A stretch of 64,000 nucleotides of DNA from Taxillus chinensis (GCA_023512835.1 CM042091.1:3166348-3230347), one strand, 5' to 3'. Shown: positions 26,435-43,579, counted from the first letter of the stretch. Notes: generated from the sequence alone by a model not told the origin. Translations and numbers: made by a program.

Positions 26435-28139
26435 ATTTAGTAACTAACGCATGTGAGAGGTTTTGGTTCGCACAATGATGTTGCTTAAGGATGAAGACAT
26501 CTATGGTATGCTTGTTGGATAGTTGATTGGCCATGAATGCTAACTTTGACTATTAGTTAATAATATTTACCATTGATTTTTTTAAACAAAAATATGTAGA
26601 CATATATATTATTTTTTTTTAAAAATGAGGAAATTATGAAAATGAAAACTATGACCTAATTTGGGGTGTCGACCATCATTTGACCTTTAGTTGGTATCTT
26701 ATGTATGTGTGTATTCGGTCCAAATAAAATAAAATTTAACAATCTTACGATTGAAATCACTTGTGAGATGATCAATACTAATTAATTCATAATTGAACTT
26801 GACAATTAATTAGATTGACTCATATAACAATTAAAATCAGTCGTCATACAATTGGTATTGATTGCTTGTCGATTCAATAAATAATCATCTAATTATTAGA
26901 ATTTACTGCTTACCAACACTTAGCAAAAGTTCTTGGTTTAATCGACTTTCTCCTTGATACCTTCCTTTCAAACTTGGGAGCGCTAAGCATTTCTCGTTGT
27001 CATTGCATGGTATTCAAACCTTGAGAGTTAAGAACTTAAAGCTTGATTATGCTATCTAAAAGTAGCTAGTTGAATCAATCCCTAAACCTTGATCCAATAA
27101 TTGACTATGTTAAAAGTATGAATATAATAAAAAAAATCTATATTAACATGATATTAAGATATGTATTTTTGGTTGTTATCTAATTTTTGTTATGATACTT
27201 GTAAATTCAATTAAAGTCATATTTTTGTTTATTTTGTTAATTATTGATATAATGTCATATATAATGTTGTTTTAGTAAGATGACAATGATAGTAATGCTT
27301 ACAGTATATCATATTGTAGGATATAAACTAAGTTAATTTGTGATACATGAAATAAATCGTGTGTTGAGTGGCTTGTGACTATTAAGATTTAATTATTTTA
27401 ATTTAATTATAAATGTCTTGATTAATTTAATGTATGAGGCAAATATAATTAAAATTATTGAATCACCAAATCAAAATATGAGTTGGAGATTATTAAATTA
27501 CTTAATGTTTTTAATAATTTGAGCGGTGGCTCATTTCAATAATGAACTACATGTAATTAATGACTACATTTAATTAAAAGAATAAATGAAAGTATGATTC
27601 TTGGGCTTAAAGAAAGAAAATTAGAACGAGTCATATATATATATATTCTATTGTGATTAACACAGTAAATAACATGTGTATGTGTGAAGCTGTTCTTCAT
27701 AAAAAAACACAGAAAAGGTAAGTAGAAAGACCACTAAAAAAATATATTCATGCATCAAGATATGCTTGTGATTTAATCCTCTTTCTATCAATTTTGTTTT
27801 TAAAAATTCCGGATAACTGCTTACACGATGTCAAGCCTCCATTGCATATGCATCGGCTTCCCCACCTTCTTCCTCCACGTACTTCCACGGTTCCACCCTT
27901 GACTCAGCCACGTCTTCGCCCCGAAAATTGGCTTCATATATAGCTATAGTCTATAGATGGTGGCGGCTATAGACGATGGGTTTTGGATTGAACGGCGTAG
28001 GTGGTCCCGATAGTCGAGCTAGAGGCAGTCCGTGCCTTGTGACCTTTTGGCGTCGTCCTTTTTTTAAAATTGTTTTATAGATGAACTTTTTATTTTGGTT
28101 CGCATCTTCACGTAAATAGGTTGGGGCTGAATCAAATGT
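26435..28139. other. Gene-free stretch
   Basis: Mostly A+T-rich. A less A+T-rich patch at 27825-28060 (ccacgtacttccacggttcc and following) shows no open frame or splice pattern I could support. Confidence 0.35.
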
Positions 28140-28680
28140 TCCTTAATAAGTTCACATTCAATACCGTATAAAATTATTTATATTTATTTATTAAAGAATT
28201 ATGTCATTCGGGAATAATTCCTAACATTATTGTTATATTTATAAATATATTCATAAATAAGTATTAATAAATAATACGTAAAAATTAGGAAAATTAATAA
28301 ATTAATTAATATATAAAGTTATTTTATTAAATAAAAATAATTTTTATTTATTTATTTTTTTATTATTATTATAAATTTTTTATGAATTATATATAATAAT
28401 TATTTAAATATATTAAACAAAGATAATACAACTTAATAATTAATTAATTATATTTTTTTATAAGTTTATAAATTTTTATTTCAGATTTTTATAATTTTGT
28501 AATTGTGTTCGTAAACGTTCGTGAACACATATTCGTGAACGTTCGTAAACAATAGAGTAACGTTCATGAATAATTCGTAAACATTATAGTTTAAAGTTCA
28601 TATTTGATTCGATTAATTAATAAATAATAATAAACATATTTGAATACTTTACTATTCGGTTCGGTTCATTTATAGTCGTA
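28140..28680 (+). mobile_element. TTCGTGAAC-rich element, copy 2 (diverged)
   Basis: The body and right end follow copy 1 at 2475-3152 (gtgttcgtaaacgttcgtgaac, and the terminus tattcggttcggttcattta). The left end is badly decayed. The element is non-coding and has the same orientation as copy 1. Confidence 0.5.
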
Positions 28681-30873
28681 TTAGGTATATTTATCTCTCA
28701 AGGGAAAAAAAAAGTGTATGCCGATAGTGTTGATAAATTATTAAAAACAAATTGAAGAAAAAAGGAACAATACAACACAATTTCAATTTACCTCATACAT
28801 CATCTCTGCATATAGTGTTAGAGAAATTGCCTCCGACTGCCAGAACTAATTCCTGAATGGAAATACTATGCAACTCATGTTAACTATCAAATAATATTTT
28901 TAATTAAAAAAAAAAGCAAAAAAAAAAGCCTTTTATGGTTTAATTAAATATATTCTTCTTCGCGTGCATAACTTAGAAGGATAAGTAGTAACCTAACTCA
29001 AATGTTTGGTACTACAAAATTGTGCATTGGAAAATCAAGTGTAACGTAATTTCAGGTACATGTGGTGGTGGGTGGGGAATCTCTTGGCATCATAAAATGG
29101 ACCGGTTTAGTCAAGCCAACGGATAAGCAGGTGGACTCTTGGACATCATAATCACACACACTTGGATGCCACCGTAACACAAGGATCAGACTCAAATGCA
29201 CGCACTGTATCAGCGTTGAATCGTGTACGTGTATTCATCCGCCTCTTATTTCAGCCTACAAGCCTCGAAAAGTTTGAAGTCTCCGGTACTGTTCACCCCT
29301 AAGAAAAAGTCCACGCTGCTATCGGCCGGTGTTTTCACTGACAAACAAACGATCGATTTACGTGGCCCGGTTATTACTTGCCCCGCACGATAATTTACAA
29401 AAAGTCCACACAGTTCAGAACCTAATTCGATGGAGCCACATGTGTTTGCCACGTTATGTACGTGACGTCTTCATTGCCCATGCACTCTACTTTTTCTATC
29501 TTGTGCTGTGCCTCACGCGACTCATACCTTGTGTTGTGGTGCAAGATTTTCTGCCACATGGCTTTTCTATACTTGAGCAGAGTGTTAAAAAGTCTTGTAA
29601 CTCTCATCATGAACACTGTGTCACTATACAATTCGCGATATCTAGTGCAAAAAAAAAGTTTACTAGTTTTAAAGTTTGTAGGTTTTATTTCTAAAGTAAT
29701 TGACAGCGAGTGAGTGATCACAGTATCTTATTAATTCATTGTAAATTATTACAATTATAAATATCAAAAAATCCAATATTGAGTGAGGCAGAAAACACGT
29801 GACTCCTCACATTATTGAAGAGGATTACATAATCCCACTGTAAAATATGTAGTCTTTTATTTCAAAACCAAGTAGCAGTAAATGAAATAACAGTATGATC
29901 TCATTAGTTAATTACAAGACTAATCAAATAAATGAAATTGTTGATTGAAGTGTTTTCTGTTTTTTTTTTAAATATAATAATTATTTTTTATAATAAAAAA
30001 ATAAAAAATAAAAAAATTATTTTATCCTTTAAGATTATAAAGAATAAAAATAATATTTTATTATTTTTAATATTATAAAAATAACTATTATATTTTAAAA
30101 ATAAAAATAAAAAACAAATAAAACATACATGCTCTAAATCTCACGGTTATACCTCTAGGTGTTAGTAAATAGGTGTTAAAATCCGCACAATAATTTAGTG
30201 TTTTATGACCCAAACCCACCTTTGATAATTATATATGACATCATGGCTACCCGGCCCACCATTTATATATTGATTTATTCACAAGCATAACCGGGCCTAC
30301 CTTCCTGCCTCGCTTAAATTGAATTCAATGTCTGAATTCAACACGACAACATTCCTCACTCACAACAAAGTAATAACAGGCGACGTTTATTTAAATAATT
30401 AGTAATTAAATACTAATATATATATATATATATATATATATAATCATATAGTCCACCGAAAGAGGGAGAGAGAGTGGGGGAGGAGGAGCGACAGAGAGGG
30501 CATTCAAGTGAAATAAAAATGGAGTGGGCAACTGGACATTCGGTGGCCATGTGCATGCAACAAGTTAGGGGCCCCATCACTCCCACTGAGTGCTCCAATT
30601 TTATTTTTTGTTTCTTGTTTTTTGTTTTTTTATATTTGTTTTGTTTTGGTTTTAAGTTTGAGATTTTTATTTTTAAATTCTTTTATTAATATTACGCCCC
30701 AGTAACACGAAAAATTTAATAATATACATAGTAATATTAGATGCAATATATTATATAAGTAAATCATATAAAAATATTTATATTGATTCTTAATTATTTT
30801 TATTTTCTTATTTATACTAATTCAATAAAAATATTTTTACGCTAATTACATATACAATAACTAGACTTTTCGT

Positions 30874-30911
<38 letters not shown>

Positions 30912-31523
30912 GAGCGAGAGAGAGCGCGCGCGCGCATAGAAGCGCACTTCTGTGGACACATTGGAGTTGGGGCGATTCTATTGGCTCTCGCTGCATCTGA
31001 CGTGGCCAATACGTGGCGCGCCGACTCCGCCAGATCCAGCGGAGACTGCTCCCTTTAGCATATTCCTTCGAATGTACTCCTCTCCTCTGATTGATTGCGT
31101 TCCACTAGTTTATTTATATTTCTCAAAAAAATATATATTTATTTTATCGTTTAATTATTAAGGTTTTATATCTTAAAACAGAAATTTACAAAAAAAAAAA
31201 AAAAGGACAGCAGCACAAGGAGCGGTTGAAATTCACGCGCTATCAATTATTTATATATCTCTTCGGTTCTTTTTTACGACGATGACAATTTCTTCTCTCT
31301 ATTTTAATTATATAGTTTTTTAAACATAAATAAAACAAAAATAAAAATGCAGGTGGCTACACATAGGTTTTAAAACGGCTGCTTATAAAACAAATAATAA
31401 ATAATTAAACTCATTTAGGTGGAACAATTTGTTATTTTGAATAAAACTCGCAAATTCCTTTATTCAAACTTCTACGAATGACCAGCCCGTTGAATTCCAA
31501 GGTTCAAAGGAATCACTGCAAAC

Positions 31524-31524
<1 letters not shown>
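28681..31524. other. Gene-free stretch with microsatellites
   Basis: It holds (TA)n at 30417-30442, (CA)n at about 30880-30908 followed by (GA)n and (GC)n to about 30937, and poly(A) near 31189. Open frames at 29246-29452 (minus) and 29329-29694 (plus) overlap on opposite strands, and neither has recognisable domains. The patch at 30940-31110 is GC-richer but has no supported exon. Confidence 0.35.
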
Positions 31525-31564
<40 letters not shown>

Positions 31565-32217
31565 GTAATAATAATAATTATTATTATTTAATGAATCTTC
31601 TATAGCATCGAGATGCCAAAAAACGCTAAAATCAAAGGGGAAAGAAAACCGGTCCAATCGGCCACTGCTGAATTCCTTGGGCGCCTGCAACTATTGACTC
31701 GCGCTGTTTTTGTATGATTAAAAAATTAAAAAGGAAAAGCACACGGTAATAAATATGTTTGCTCCCCTTTTTTCTAAAAAAAGAATACCATAAAAATTTA
31801 TTTAGTACATCTGTTTTAAAAATATATTCTTTTAAAACATATTTTTTATCCAATCAAATATAATTTATTTTATAAAATTATAATTATAACACAATCCCAA
31901 TAATAATGTTTTCGTTAGTTACACGTAGAATCATAGAAAATTGGATTTGTTTTTTTAGCTGCGTTTTCCTGTGGACTGAATACCAACACTACTGAAATAT
32001 AAACATAATTTATGAGTTTTACAACTGAGTTATATATATATATATATTTCTTACTAGGTCCCGTGTATTTGTCCTTAAATTCTTATTACATATAAACAGA
32101 ACAGTGCGAGTCAATAGTTGCAGGCGGCCACGGAATTCAGGAGTGGTCGATAGTTTTCTTGCCTTTTTGAATTTAGGTTTTTTTTGGCATCTCGGTGTTA
32201 TAGAAGATTCATTAAAC

Positions 32218-32253
<36 letters not shown>

Positions 32254-32276
32254 TATTATTATTATTATTATTAGTC
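31525..32276. mobile_element. Foldback element with (AAT)n ends
   Basis: Arms at about 31588-31710 and 32095-32218 are inverted copies of each other. Examples are taatgaatcttctatagcat against its reverse-complement match taatgaatcttctataacac, and gcctgcaactattgactcgc present in both. Outside the arms each end carries an (AAT)n-(ATT)n tract (31527-31588 and 32219-32274). The centre is A+T-rich and non-coding. The open frames at 31632-31853 and 32019-32219 are the two arms themselves. The long stem suggests a hairpin-type non-autonomous transposon. The superfamily is unknown. Confidence 0.6.
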
Positions 32277-33480
32277 TTACACAGAAAAACACGTTACTTT
32301 ATAGAACTCGGCCTGCTTTTTGACTCTTCCTCTCTTTTAAAAGTGTTCTTTCCTTTTTTTCAACCTAGGTTTATCACATTCGTTTTTCCCTCTCTATTAT
32401 TCATAGAACTGGTTATGTGTTTTTCTTGTTTTATTTATGCTTTTTTACTTTATTAAAATTATATATATTAAATTTTAAGACAAAATTGTAGTTGATTGAT
32501 TTTCTTATCGAAATCGTATGATTTGTTTTAAAAAATATTTTTAAAAATATTTTTTTAAAAAATATGGTGGATTCAAATAATAAAGGTGGCGAGAAAGTTT
32601 TTTTTTTAAAGTAGATAAAACAATTTGAGTTTGATTTGAAAGAATAAACACGTGAATATTAATTTTTATAATAGGGTTGTTTTAAAAAGTTATAAGCTTA
32701 GATAAAAATAATTATATTTTAAAAAATAATACCGTATAATTGCTAAGCACAAAAGGTTTATGTGGGTCCTCCGTTTTTATTTTTAAATCCCCAATCCGGT
32801 GATCGAAAACCGTTACCGAGCATTGCATAATGCAATTAATGATTGAATTTCGTAACAGTATACCATTAATCAATGATGTTGTTTAAGCACATTAAATCTG
32901 TATCAAACTAAAATGCGAACCCAGCATTTGAACCGTTGGATCCACATCCAGTGGTTCAAAATGTACCATAATTTTACTAGTATTGGACCGTCACAGTCGA
33001 GACTCAAGTTTGCACAATCAATATTAGAATCCATGTATTATATAATTTATGATTAAAATACGTATTCACTATTAGTGCTTTTGAGATGCGTCCTATGAGG
33101 TGGTGACCAGTGTTATGTACTTAGGTTTGATGTTTTAATTTGATTTAGGAGTGAATTTTCATGATAATTTCTTATCCCCAATAAGGTGCCCTACTCGGCG
33201 AATTAGGATGGAATCTTAGTTTAAGCAAGGTAATCCGCAATTTATGATGATGTTAAAGGCACCGTCATGGAGCATTATAGGCATCGAAAATTTTAATTAG
33301 TTGTTATGAAATATAACAATGTCCTTGTTAATGTAATACCCTTACACCCCGTAATTATTATATAGTTTAAGATAAGGGTAGTTGTATATAACAATCAGTT
33401 AATTAAAGGTCAACATTTTCCTTCGATTACTATTATTTTACCCTAATTAGCAACGATTTATAAACGGTGGCTGTTGTGTT
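32277..33480. other. Gene-free stretch upstream of the phosphatase gene
   Basis: A+T-rich DNA with no supported feature. The last few hundred bases, from about 33430, become less A+T-rich toward the phosphatase promoter. Confidence 0.35.
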
Positions 33481-33631
33481 GGGAGATAGGAAGTGCTGGG
33501 AACGCGCGTGTTTGTCGCGTGCCGTGACCTCTAACTGCCCATCCCCCCGAATCCTTAGGCTTGCCGTCTCTTGTTTTCCTAGTTTGTTTGTTTGTTTTTT
33601 GTTTTTTTAAATTTAATTATTATTGTTTTGA

Positions 33632-35854
<2,223 letters not shown>

Positions 35855-36024
35855 TTGCTTGCATATAATTCTGTCATATGGGAATATTAAGTAGGAAAAA
35901 GTCTATGAGTTCCTCATATGCACTTCAGCAGTCAAGGAATGATTTTTTCTCATTCTATCAGAGGTTGGGAGAGAGAGAGAGACACACACACAGAGAGAGG
36001 CACATAGATTATAGTGTACCCTCC

Positions 36025-36062
<38 letters not shown>

Positions 36063-39000
36063 ATATATATTCTGCTATTTATTTTTAAAGATTTCTAGTT
36101 AGCTGCTACGATATACAGAAAGCAGAAGCCTATTGGGATCGTGCTATATTGCTATAGATGTACAGATTCTATAAATATATAAAATTATGAGTCCTGCATA
36201 AAGGGTCAACATCTGGTTGTTTGTAAAGTCACTAAAGTGTGTATTGCGACTGGGACGACCCTCATTGTACTTGGTTAAACTCTTTTGGCGCCCATTTTCT
36301 CCATAGCCATTAGCCGACATATAACCAAATCTGGTTGGCAGTGTTCACAGCATAATTGCGGATAATAACGCTTCCGTGAGATGCTTTGAACAACAGAAAA
36401 TGTCAATTATGAGGTCCAAAAAGCTCAAGGCTCTTGGATGTTCCTATCATCTATCCCACCTAGTTCTTTTAGCTTTTCCGACAGATGTATGGATTACAAA
36501 ATCATGGTCTCGGTTAGTTTGAAGCATCAACTTTATCCTCCCCAGAATAAGATATGAGATGCGCGCCCCACAAAAAAGAGGATGGATGCTGAAGACGTTT
36601 TTTGATTGACGGTGACGAGCGGGGGAAGAGGAGAAAAAGGAGGATAAGGGGAGGGGAGAGGGAGACTGCGGTATCATCCCAGATTTTGTGGAGGACGGAC
36701 ACTCGATCTAGCAGGCGGGTCGCCATACGGTGGTTGCCAAATAAAGCAGATTTATGAACAAAATATATCCAAGCTATTGATTACGTAGAAAACATAAATT
36801 GATAAAAATGTGCTAATGAGGTTAATTCACCTAGGATTTATGGTTTTGTCATTGACAGAAGAGACATTTCAAAAATTACAAGAATCTTATAAAAATCTAA
36901 ATGTTCTCTAAAGATAATACACGAATCTCTTTCCTTCCCCTGCCTCCTTTTTTGTATTGGCACGGGTGCTGATATTCGGAGAAGGGCATGGCTGATGAAG
37001 ATCTGATAAGGATATAAATACAAATCAAGCCGGCAACTAGACTCTTAGACCAATCCATTTAGGCTATGTTTGTTAGCATACCGTTTTAGAAAATTAAGAG
37101 TCTATTCTACTATAAAAATAATAAAAATTATTTTAAAAAATTATGAAACTGTTTTTAAAATTATTTTTAATTATTAGGAAATTCAAATAATTATTTTTTT
37201 GCTTTTTTTTCAATTTTATTATTTGAATTCACTAAATATTATTTTTTAAAATTTCAATAAGGTTTAATTTTAAAAAAATACTTACTCTCTTTAAAACACA
37301 CTCTCTCCTATCAAAACATAAATTATTTTTAAATTACAATCTAACACGAACTTCAATAGAATTCAAAACCTAAAATACAGAAAATAAAATTTGTACAAAA
37401 AAAACCTTATTTTTTCAAAGTTTAAAAGATCTAAACTATTTTTCTCCTATATAACTATAACTCTTAATCATTTCTTATATCATTAAAATAATATTTTGTA
37501 TTCTTAGTTTTTATTTAATAATAATATTTATAATTTAATATGGTGGGAAAGCAAAAGTTGTGAAAACGTATAAAGGAAAAGTGAGAGAAATAAAAAAATT
37601 ATAATTTAATAATCATAAGGAATGAACATTACTTTCACATACATTGAAAAATATTGGACAAATTTCATGGAAAATTTATATATAAATCTCACTTTTTCCT
37701 ACATAAAAGAAAATACTCTTATAGAAAATAGATTGACTTATCTTGTGTGAAAAGGTGTAATAATCATGACAATGAGCTAAGTTTACACTATTGGGACATA
37801 ATTCGTGTACTCGAAATCATGATGCCCAGCTTAGACAGAAAATGTTCATAAGTAAATATGTAACATTCACCTTAATAGAGTATGATAGTGTCACCGTGAT
37901 GGTAGGATGTCCTTAACCTTCTAGTGTGGGTCAATAACAAATACTTATTTGTTATGTGTATCTCTAGTTATATCATTTATTACATAAATACAAGCATACA
38001 CTTGACATGTAGCACTATAGGGTTTGAGATAGATACAAGAGAGTTAATCCATAATGAGTTAAAATTTTCTCACTTTTCTATAAACTAATATATTTTAGGT
38101 GTTAGTTAGCATAGGTGAATGAATTGAGGTGGGGAATACTACTTGCTAGACTTGTATTGTTTAAGTTTATGCTTTGTTTCTTTGAAACTTCATCTTGAAA
38201 ACTTGTGATGATGTAACACCTAGGATTTGGGTTTGACTTATTAAATAAGATTATGATAGTAATGGGTTTAGCTTGGATGAGTTCTTAGTAATGTTTACAT
38301 TTATGTTTATTGTAAGTTATCAATGTTGTTGGTCACTAGCAGCCTAGAGGAGATGAATAGGCTCTTAGAATTTTTCTTCTTTCTTTGGTGCTTCACTAGT
38401 ACTGATTGAAGATATAAACTTTGCGGAACACAATCATATAGTAGAAGTATTTTGCTTTTATTATCAAACTGATAATTACAACAAAATAAATAAGAAAATT
38501 AAGCTGTTTGCACAAGCTTTGTATCTACAGAAGAAAATCTCTCTCTAGGTTACATTAGCACTCTGAACCTTAACAATTACACACACGCTATTAAGTATTA
38601 CAATTTTAAACACAAGCGCATATCCACCTAAAAGTTCTCTTTTTATAAGATTTATGTAGCAGTATATATAGACATCCCTAAGTAGACATTCTTGGAACTA
38701 GATTTTCTAGGCGTGGAGTAGAATTGATGATCTTTTCGGAAAAAAACCTCTGCTTTAATTGTTGCATATGTGAAGCTCAAGATATTGGAAGTAAAAGTGT
38801 ATTGAATTGCTTCACATAATTTTAATTGCATTAAAAACTTGTCCACATCCTCGAGTGATCCACGTGTAAAATGGTTTAAGTGTTTAAATGGATCTTTCTT
38901 ACATTGAAAAACAACAAGTTGAAGTGAGTAAATGTGTTGCACTATCATGGCAAGTGAACGGAGCAACATCGTCTTATTCCATCACAAGGTTCTTTACTTC

Positions 39001-39160
39001 ATGTTAATGAAGTGCTCAGATTTCTTACTTCGTGTCAATAGTTACTTACCCTATGTCATTTAAGTGCTCAGATCTTTATTCCGTCACAAGGTTCCTTACT
39101 CCATGTTACTTAAATGCTCGGATCCTTTATTCAGTATCAACGCTTCCTTACTCCGTGTGA
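35855..39160. other. Phosphatase 3' flank and gene-free stretch
   Basis: Simple repeats (GA, CA and CT tracts at 35968-36058) lie in the likely 3' untranslated region or just beyond it. At 36447-36726 two overlapping minus-strand open frames occur in a GC-richer patch without a recognisable family. A minus-strand frame at 38652-38969 is likewise unassigned. Phrases such as actagcagcctagagg near 38335 resemble plant LTR retroelement interiors, but no boundaries are visible. Confidence 0.35.
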
Positions 39161-39164
39161 GTAG

Positions 39165-39365
39165 AAGACTCAGATGCTTACTCCGCGTCTTCTTGTCCTT
39201 AGTCAATGCAAGTGGAAAACTTGGATGTTTACTCTGCGTATTCTTGTCCTTAGTCCTCGCGAGAGGAAAACTTGGATGCTTACTCTATGTCTTCTTGTCC
39301 TTAGTCCGCGTGAGTGTAAGACTCGAATGCTTACTCTAAGTCTTCTAGTTCTTAGTCCACGCTAA
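39165..39365. repeat. Minisatellite, 51-bp unit, about four copies
   Basis: The unit begins gatgcttactccgcgtcttc, continues ttgtccttagtc, and repeats with substitutions at roughly 51-base spacing (39174, 39225, 39276 and 39327). The multiple of three keeps frames open and makes a repetitive 17-residue pattern in the plus-strand open frames at 39064-39365, which is not evidence for a real protein. Confidence 0.7.
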
Positions 39366-40380
39366 CATTCCTTATTCCGTATCTTGTGATAGCTCAATTA
39401 TTTACCAAGTCATTTGTTGACACTTAATAGTTCAAACTAGAATTATGTATCCTATCCTTATTGTATCACTTACGAGTGTTTGTCGTTTAAGCATCTTTTG
39501 CAATATTATTAGAGATAGACAAACGAGAGATCTCAAATCAAATTATAAAGGGTTTAATTTCCATCGTCTAAATTATGCGTTCAATCCAACAAATGTTCAT
39601 GTGAGAGATTAGTTATATAGTCCTGTTGTATACAAATCAATTGGGCACGATGGGATAACACTTATATTACAGTCTTGTTTAGGTCCTTTATACCAACATC
39701 TTAACCATTCAGGTGCAGCCATGATCAGTCATTTTTATGGTAGAAGATTTCATGATTGGTTAATTGAGTTGGTTTTGACTTTTCCTTTATTACTAACTGT
39801 TGATTTAACACTTCTTTGATCAATTGATTGGACAAAAGGCGAGTAACTCAAGCCCGATTACAAGAGAACTTCATATATATATATATATACACACACACTG
39901 CACTGGTGTCAGGCTTAAATACACTTTTAGACATCTTTTACCCATGCGTGAACACATAAAGCATTCTTCTTTCAAGAAAGAAATCTTAATCGTATCTTAG
40001 AAGATTACTTGATCTCGAATCATGCAGCCAGGCTTGGACTATAGAAGCTACACTAGTAGCCTTAGTAAAGATAAAAAAAGTACCCTTAAACTGCATTAGA
40101 TGGCTAGATACCCTAGGCAACTCTCTATTGGGCTTTCGGGCCGGCCCTGTTAGGGTGGTAGAGAGTTCTTCTACCGTAATTGATTCCTAATACTTTGAAA
40201 TCTAAATTTTTTTGTGTGTTTGAAATGTTGATAATTTTATTGTAAATCAATAATGACACTTTTTATAATAATTGTCAATTATTAATATAAGTATAGTTTA
40301 CAAACTCTTAATTATGTTTTACTGAATTTTATTTATTGCGAAAAGAGTTTCAAAATTAGGATTTTTTCCAATCATTTTTA
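39366..40380. other. Gene-free stretch downstream of ACC oxidase copy 1
   Basis: No gene or clear element is seen. There is a (TA)n(CA)n tract at 39875-39899. The end of this stretch probably reaches the 3' flank of ACC oxidase copy 1. Confidence 0.35.
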
Positions 40381-40538
40381 ATAGAGAACTATTCACCCAT
40401 CAAGATTATCCGAACCTACAAACAGACATCGAGTAAACCCATTTTTTTCACACCGTCCCCAGAGAAACAAAAGAACAAATAACACGCGGCCGTTTTATTG
40501 TACTATAAACAGAGTATAGAGAGAATGGGCGACGAGGA

Positions 40539-42135
<1,597 letters not shown>

Positions 42136-42224
42136 AAGTGATGAGAGAGATATGGGCAGGCAAGCACATGGCCTCAAGAAGACAATGCTGGCCCGTTCCA
42201 AGGGCAATTTCCTCTCTGTTCCGT

Positions 42225-42640
42225 TTTTGGTTTTCTCTTTTAAAAAACTATATTTGAAAATATTAAGTATTTTGTGTTTTAAAAATATTTTTTTATTTGG
42301 TGTGTGTGTTTTTATAAAAATTATTTTCGTTTTTAGACATGTTGGAGAGATCCGACAGCAACACCGGTGGAGAGATCTGGCGCGGGCAGGGGGATAGGTC
42401 CCTCACAGGAGAGGGTAGGTCGCGCACAGGGGGAGATCGGCAGCCGAGGGGGGGCCGAGACGGGAGGGAGTCGCGCGAGCAGCGGCAGGGGACTCACCGG
42501 AAAACATGAAAACATAAAACACAAATTAGAAAACATGTTTTTATTTGTTTGCATTTGAAAATAATTTATTTTTTTTAAAAAATACCAAATAAATTGTCTT
42601 CAGTATTTTCTATATTTAAAAATAAAATACACAAAAAAAG
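42225..42640. mobile_element. Foldback element with GC-rich core
   Basis: A+T-rich arms are inverted relative to each other. The left arm has aaaatattaagtattttgtg. The right arm has cagtattttctatatttaaa and then aaaatacacaaaaaa. They enclose about 150 bases of strongly GC-rich DNA (42340-42500, ggcgcgggcaggggg and similar). The composition step between arms and core is what one sees in elements that captured host DNA, such as Pack-type transposons, but the core matches no gene I recognise. Overlapping open frames on both strands are composition artefacts. Confidence 0.45.
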
Positions 42641-42736
42641 GCATCAAATAGCCTCTAATGATACGTTATACTTTTAAAAGATTTTTTTTAATAATTTTAA
42701 TTAAAAATATCTAACCCAACCATTCGTACCCTTTAA

Positions 42737-43250
42737 TTTGTAAACTAGTCGAGCTAAATAGTAAATTATTTAAATATATTTATCACTATTTATTAACATG
42801 TAAAATAAGACACAAATATTCATAAATATTTATGAATAACATTACAAAATTCGCAAAAAAAAAAAAAAAAACACTCCATAAACTTGTCCCAACAAAATAT
42901 AATTAATTAATTATTATATTATATTATTCTTGTTTAATATAGTTAAACAATTAATATAATTTGTAAAAATATTATAATATATTAAAAATAGTAATAAATA
43001 AATATTATATTATTTAATAATAATATAAAAGTATATATTTATTAAATTAGGGTTAATAATAAAATATTTATATTTAATAAATAATTATATATATAATAAT
43101 TAATTTATTAACTTCTTCATAAATAATTTTTAAAAATACAAATAATATTGACGAAAGAATTACAAATATTATTGTTATATAACTTATGTTGTCGATAATA
43201 TTATAAATATAAATGATTTTTTAACCAACCGAACCCAAACTTGACGAAAA
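42737..43250 (-). mobile_element. TTCGTGAAC-rich element, reversed copy 3
   Basis: This is a reverse-complement relative of the element at 2475-3152. It shows ctagtcgagctaaatagtaa at one end and atttttaaccaaccgaaccc-like sequence at the other, with A+T-rich interior blocks in the same order. It is diverged and non-coding. Confidence 0.45.
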
Positions 43251-43317
43251 CATCTCAAATGGGTTAGGATCATTTATTATTCGATCTAAACTAGTCACAT
43301 TGTCGTCATAAATATGA

Positions 43318-43577
43318 GTGGTGGAGGAGACCGAAGTGGTGACTGGGTGGGCTTCGACGGACCCCCCCGGGTCCATGTTCAATTCACATGTTTGGTCCGA
43401 ATGAAGCCGACGCCAAAATGGTGATGAGGAATTAATTAAACGGTTGCCGTATTGGACCGTCTTTTCGTTTTCGCTGACTCTAATTCAGAGTCGAGGCCTT
43501 GGGGTGATTCGCGGAATGCCACCGAATGGATGATACTTGTGGGGTGATTTCTTCCCCACTTTCCGATTACTTTTTGG
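43318..43577 (-). promoter_or_regulatory. Displaced distal promoter of ACC oxidase copy 1
   Basis: The segment is closely similar to 52196-52425 upstream of copy 2. Shared blocks include ttcacatgtttggtccgaat, attggaccgtctttt and ggggtgattcgcgg. It is separated from the copy 1 TATA region by about 1.15 kb of repeats. Whether it still acts on copy 1 is unknown. Confidence 0.55.
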
Positions 43578-43579
43578 TG

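Larger units (their letters stand above)
42164..43317. mobile_element. Composite repeat insertion in the promoter of ACC oxidase copy 1
   Basis: Comparison with copy 2 shows homology up to gggcaggcaagca (ends about 42163; 52192 in copy 2) and resuming at gtggtggaggag (about 43318; 52196 in copy 2). The roughly 1.15 kb between is absent from copy 2. It consists of a foldback element with a GC-rich core (about 42225-42640) and a reversed TTCGTGAAC-family copy (about 42737-43250). The resumed homology, 43318-43560, is the displaced distal promoter. Confidence 0.7.

Noticed and set aside
29246..29721. Overlapping open frames on both strands, including one of 121 codons
   Set aside because: Opposing frames overlap, with no conserved motif, no splice partners and no supporting context.
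36447..36726. Minus-strand frame with IWDDTA, faintly like the start of dormancy/auxin-associated proteins
   Set aside because: Only a handful of residues match, the rest of that family's N-terminus is absent, and a competing frame overlaps. Not enough to call a fragment.
39064..39365. Repetitive LSLV-type open frames
   Set aside because: They are the translation of a 51-bp minisatellite in two frames. No gene signals are seen.
42333..42558. Gly/Arg-rich and Pro-rich open frames in the ACC oxidase copy 1 promoter
   Set aside because: They come from the GC-rich core of a foldback element and are open on both strands.
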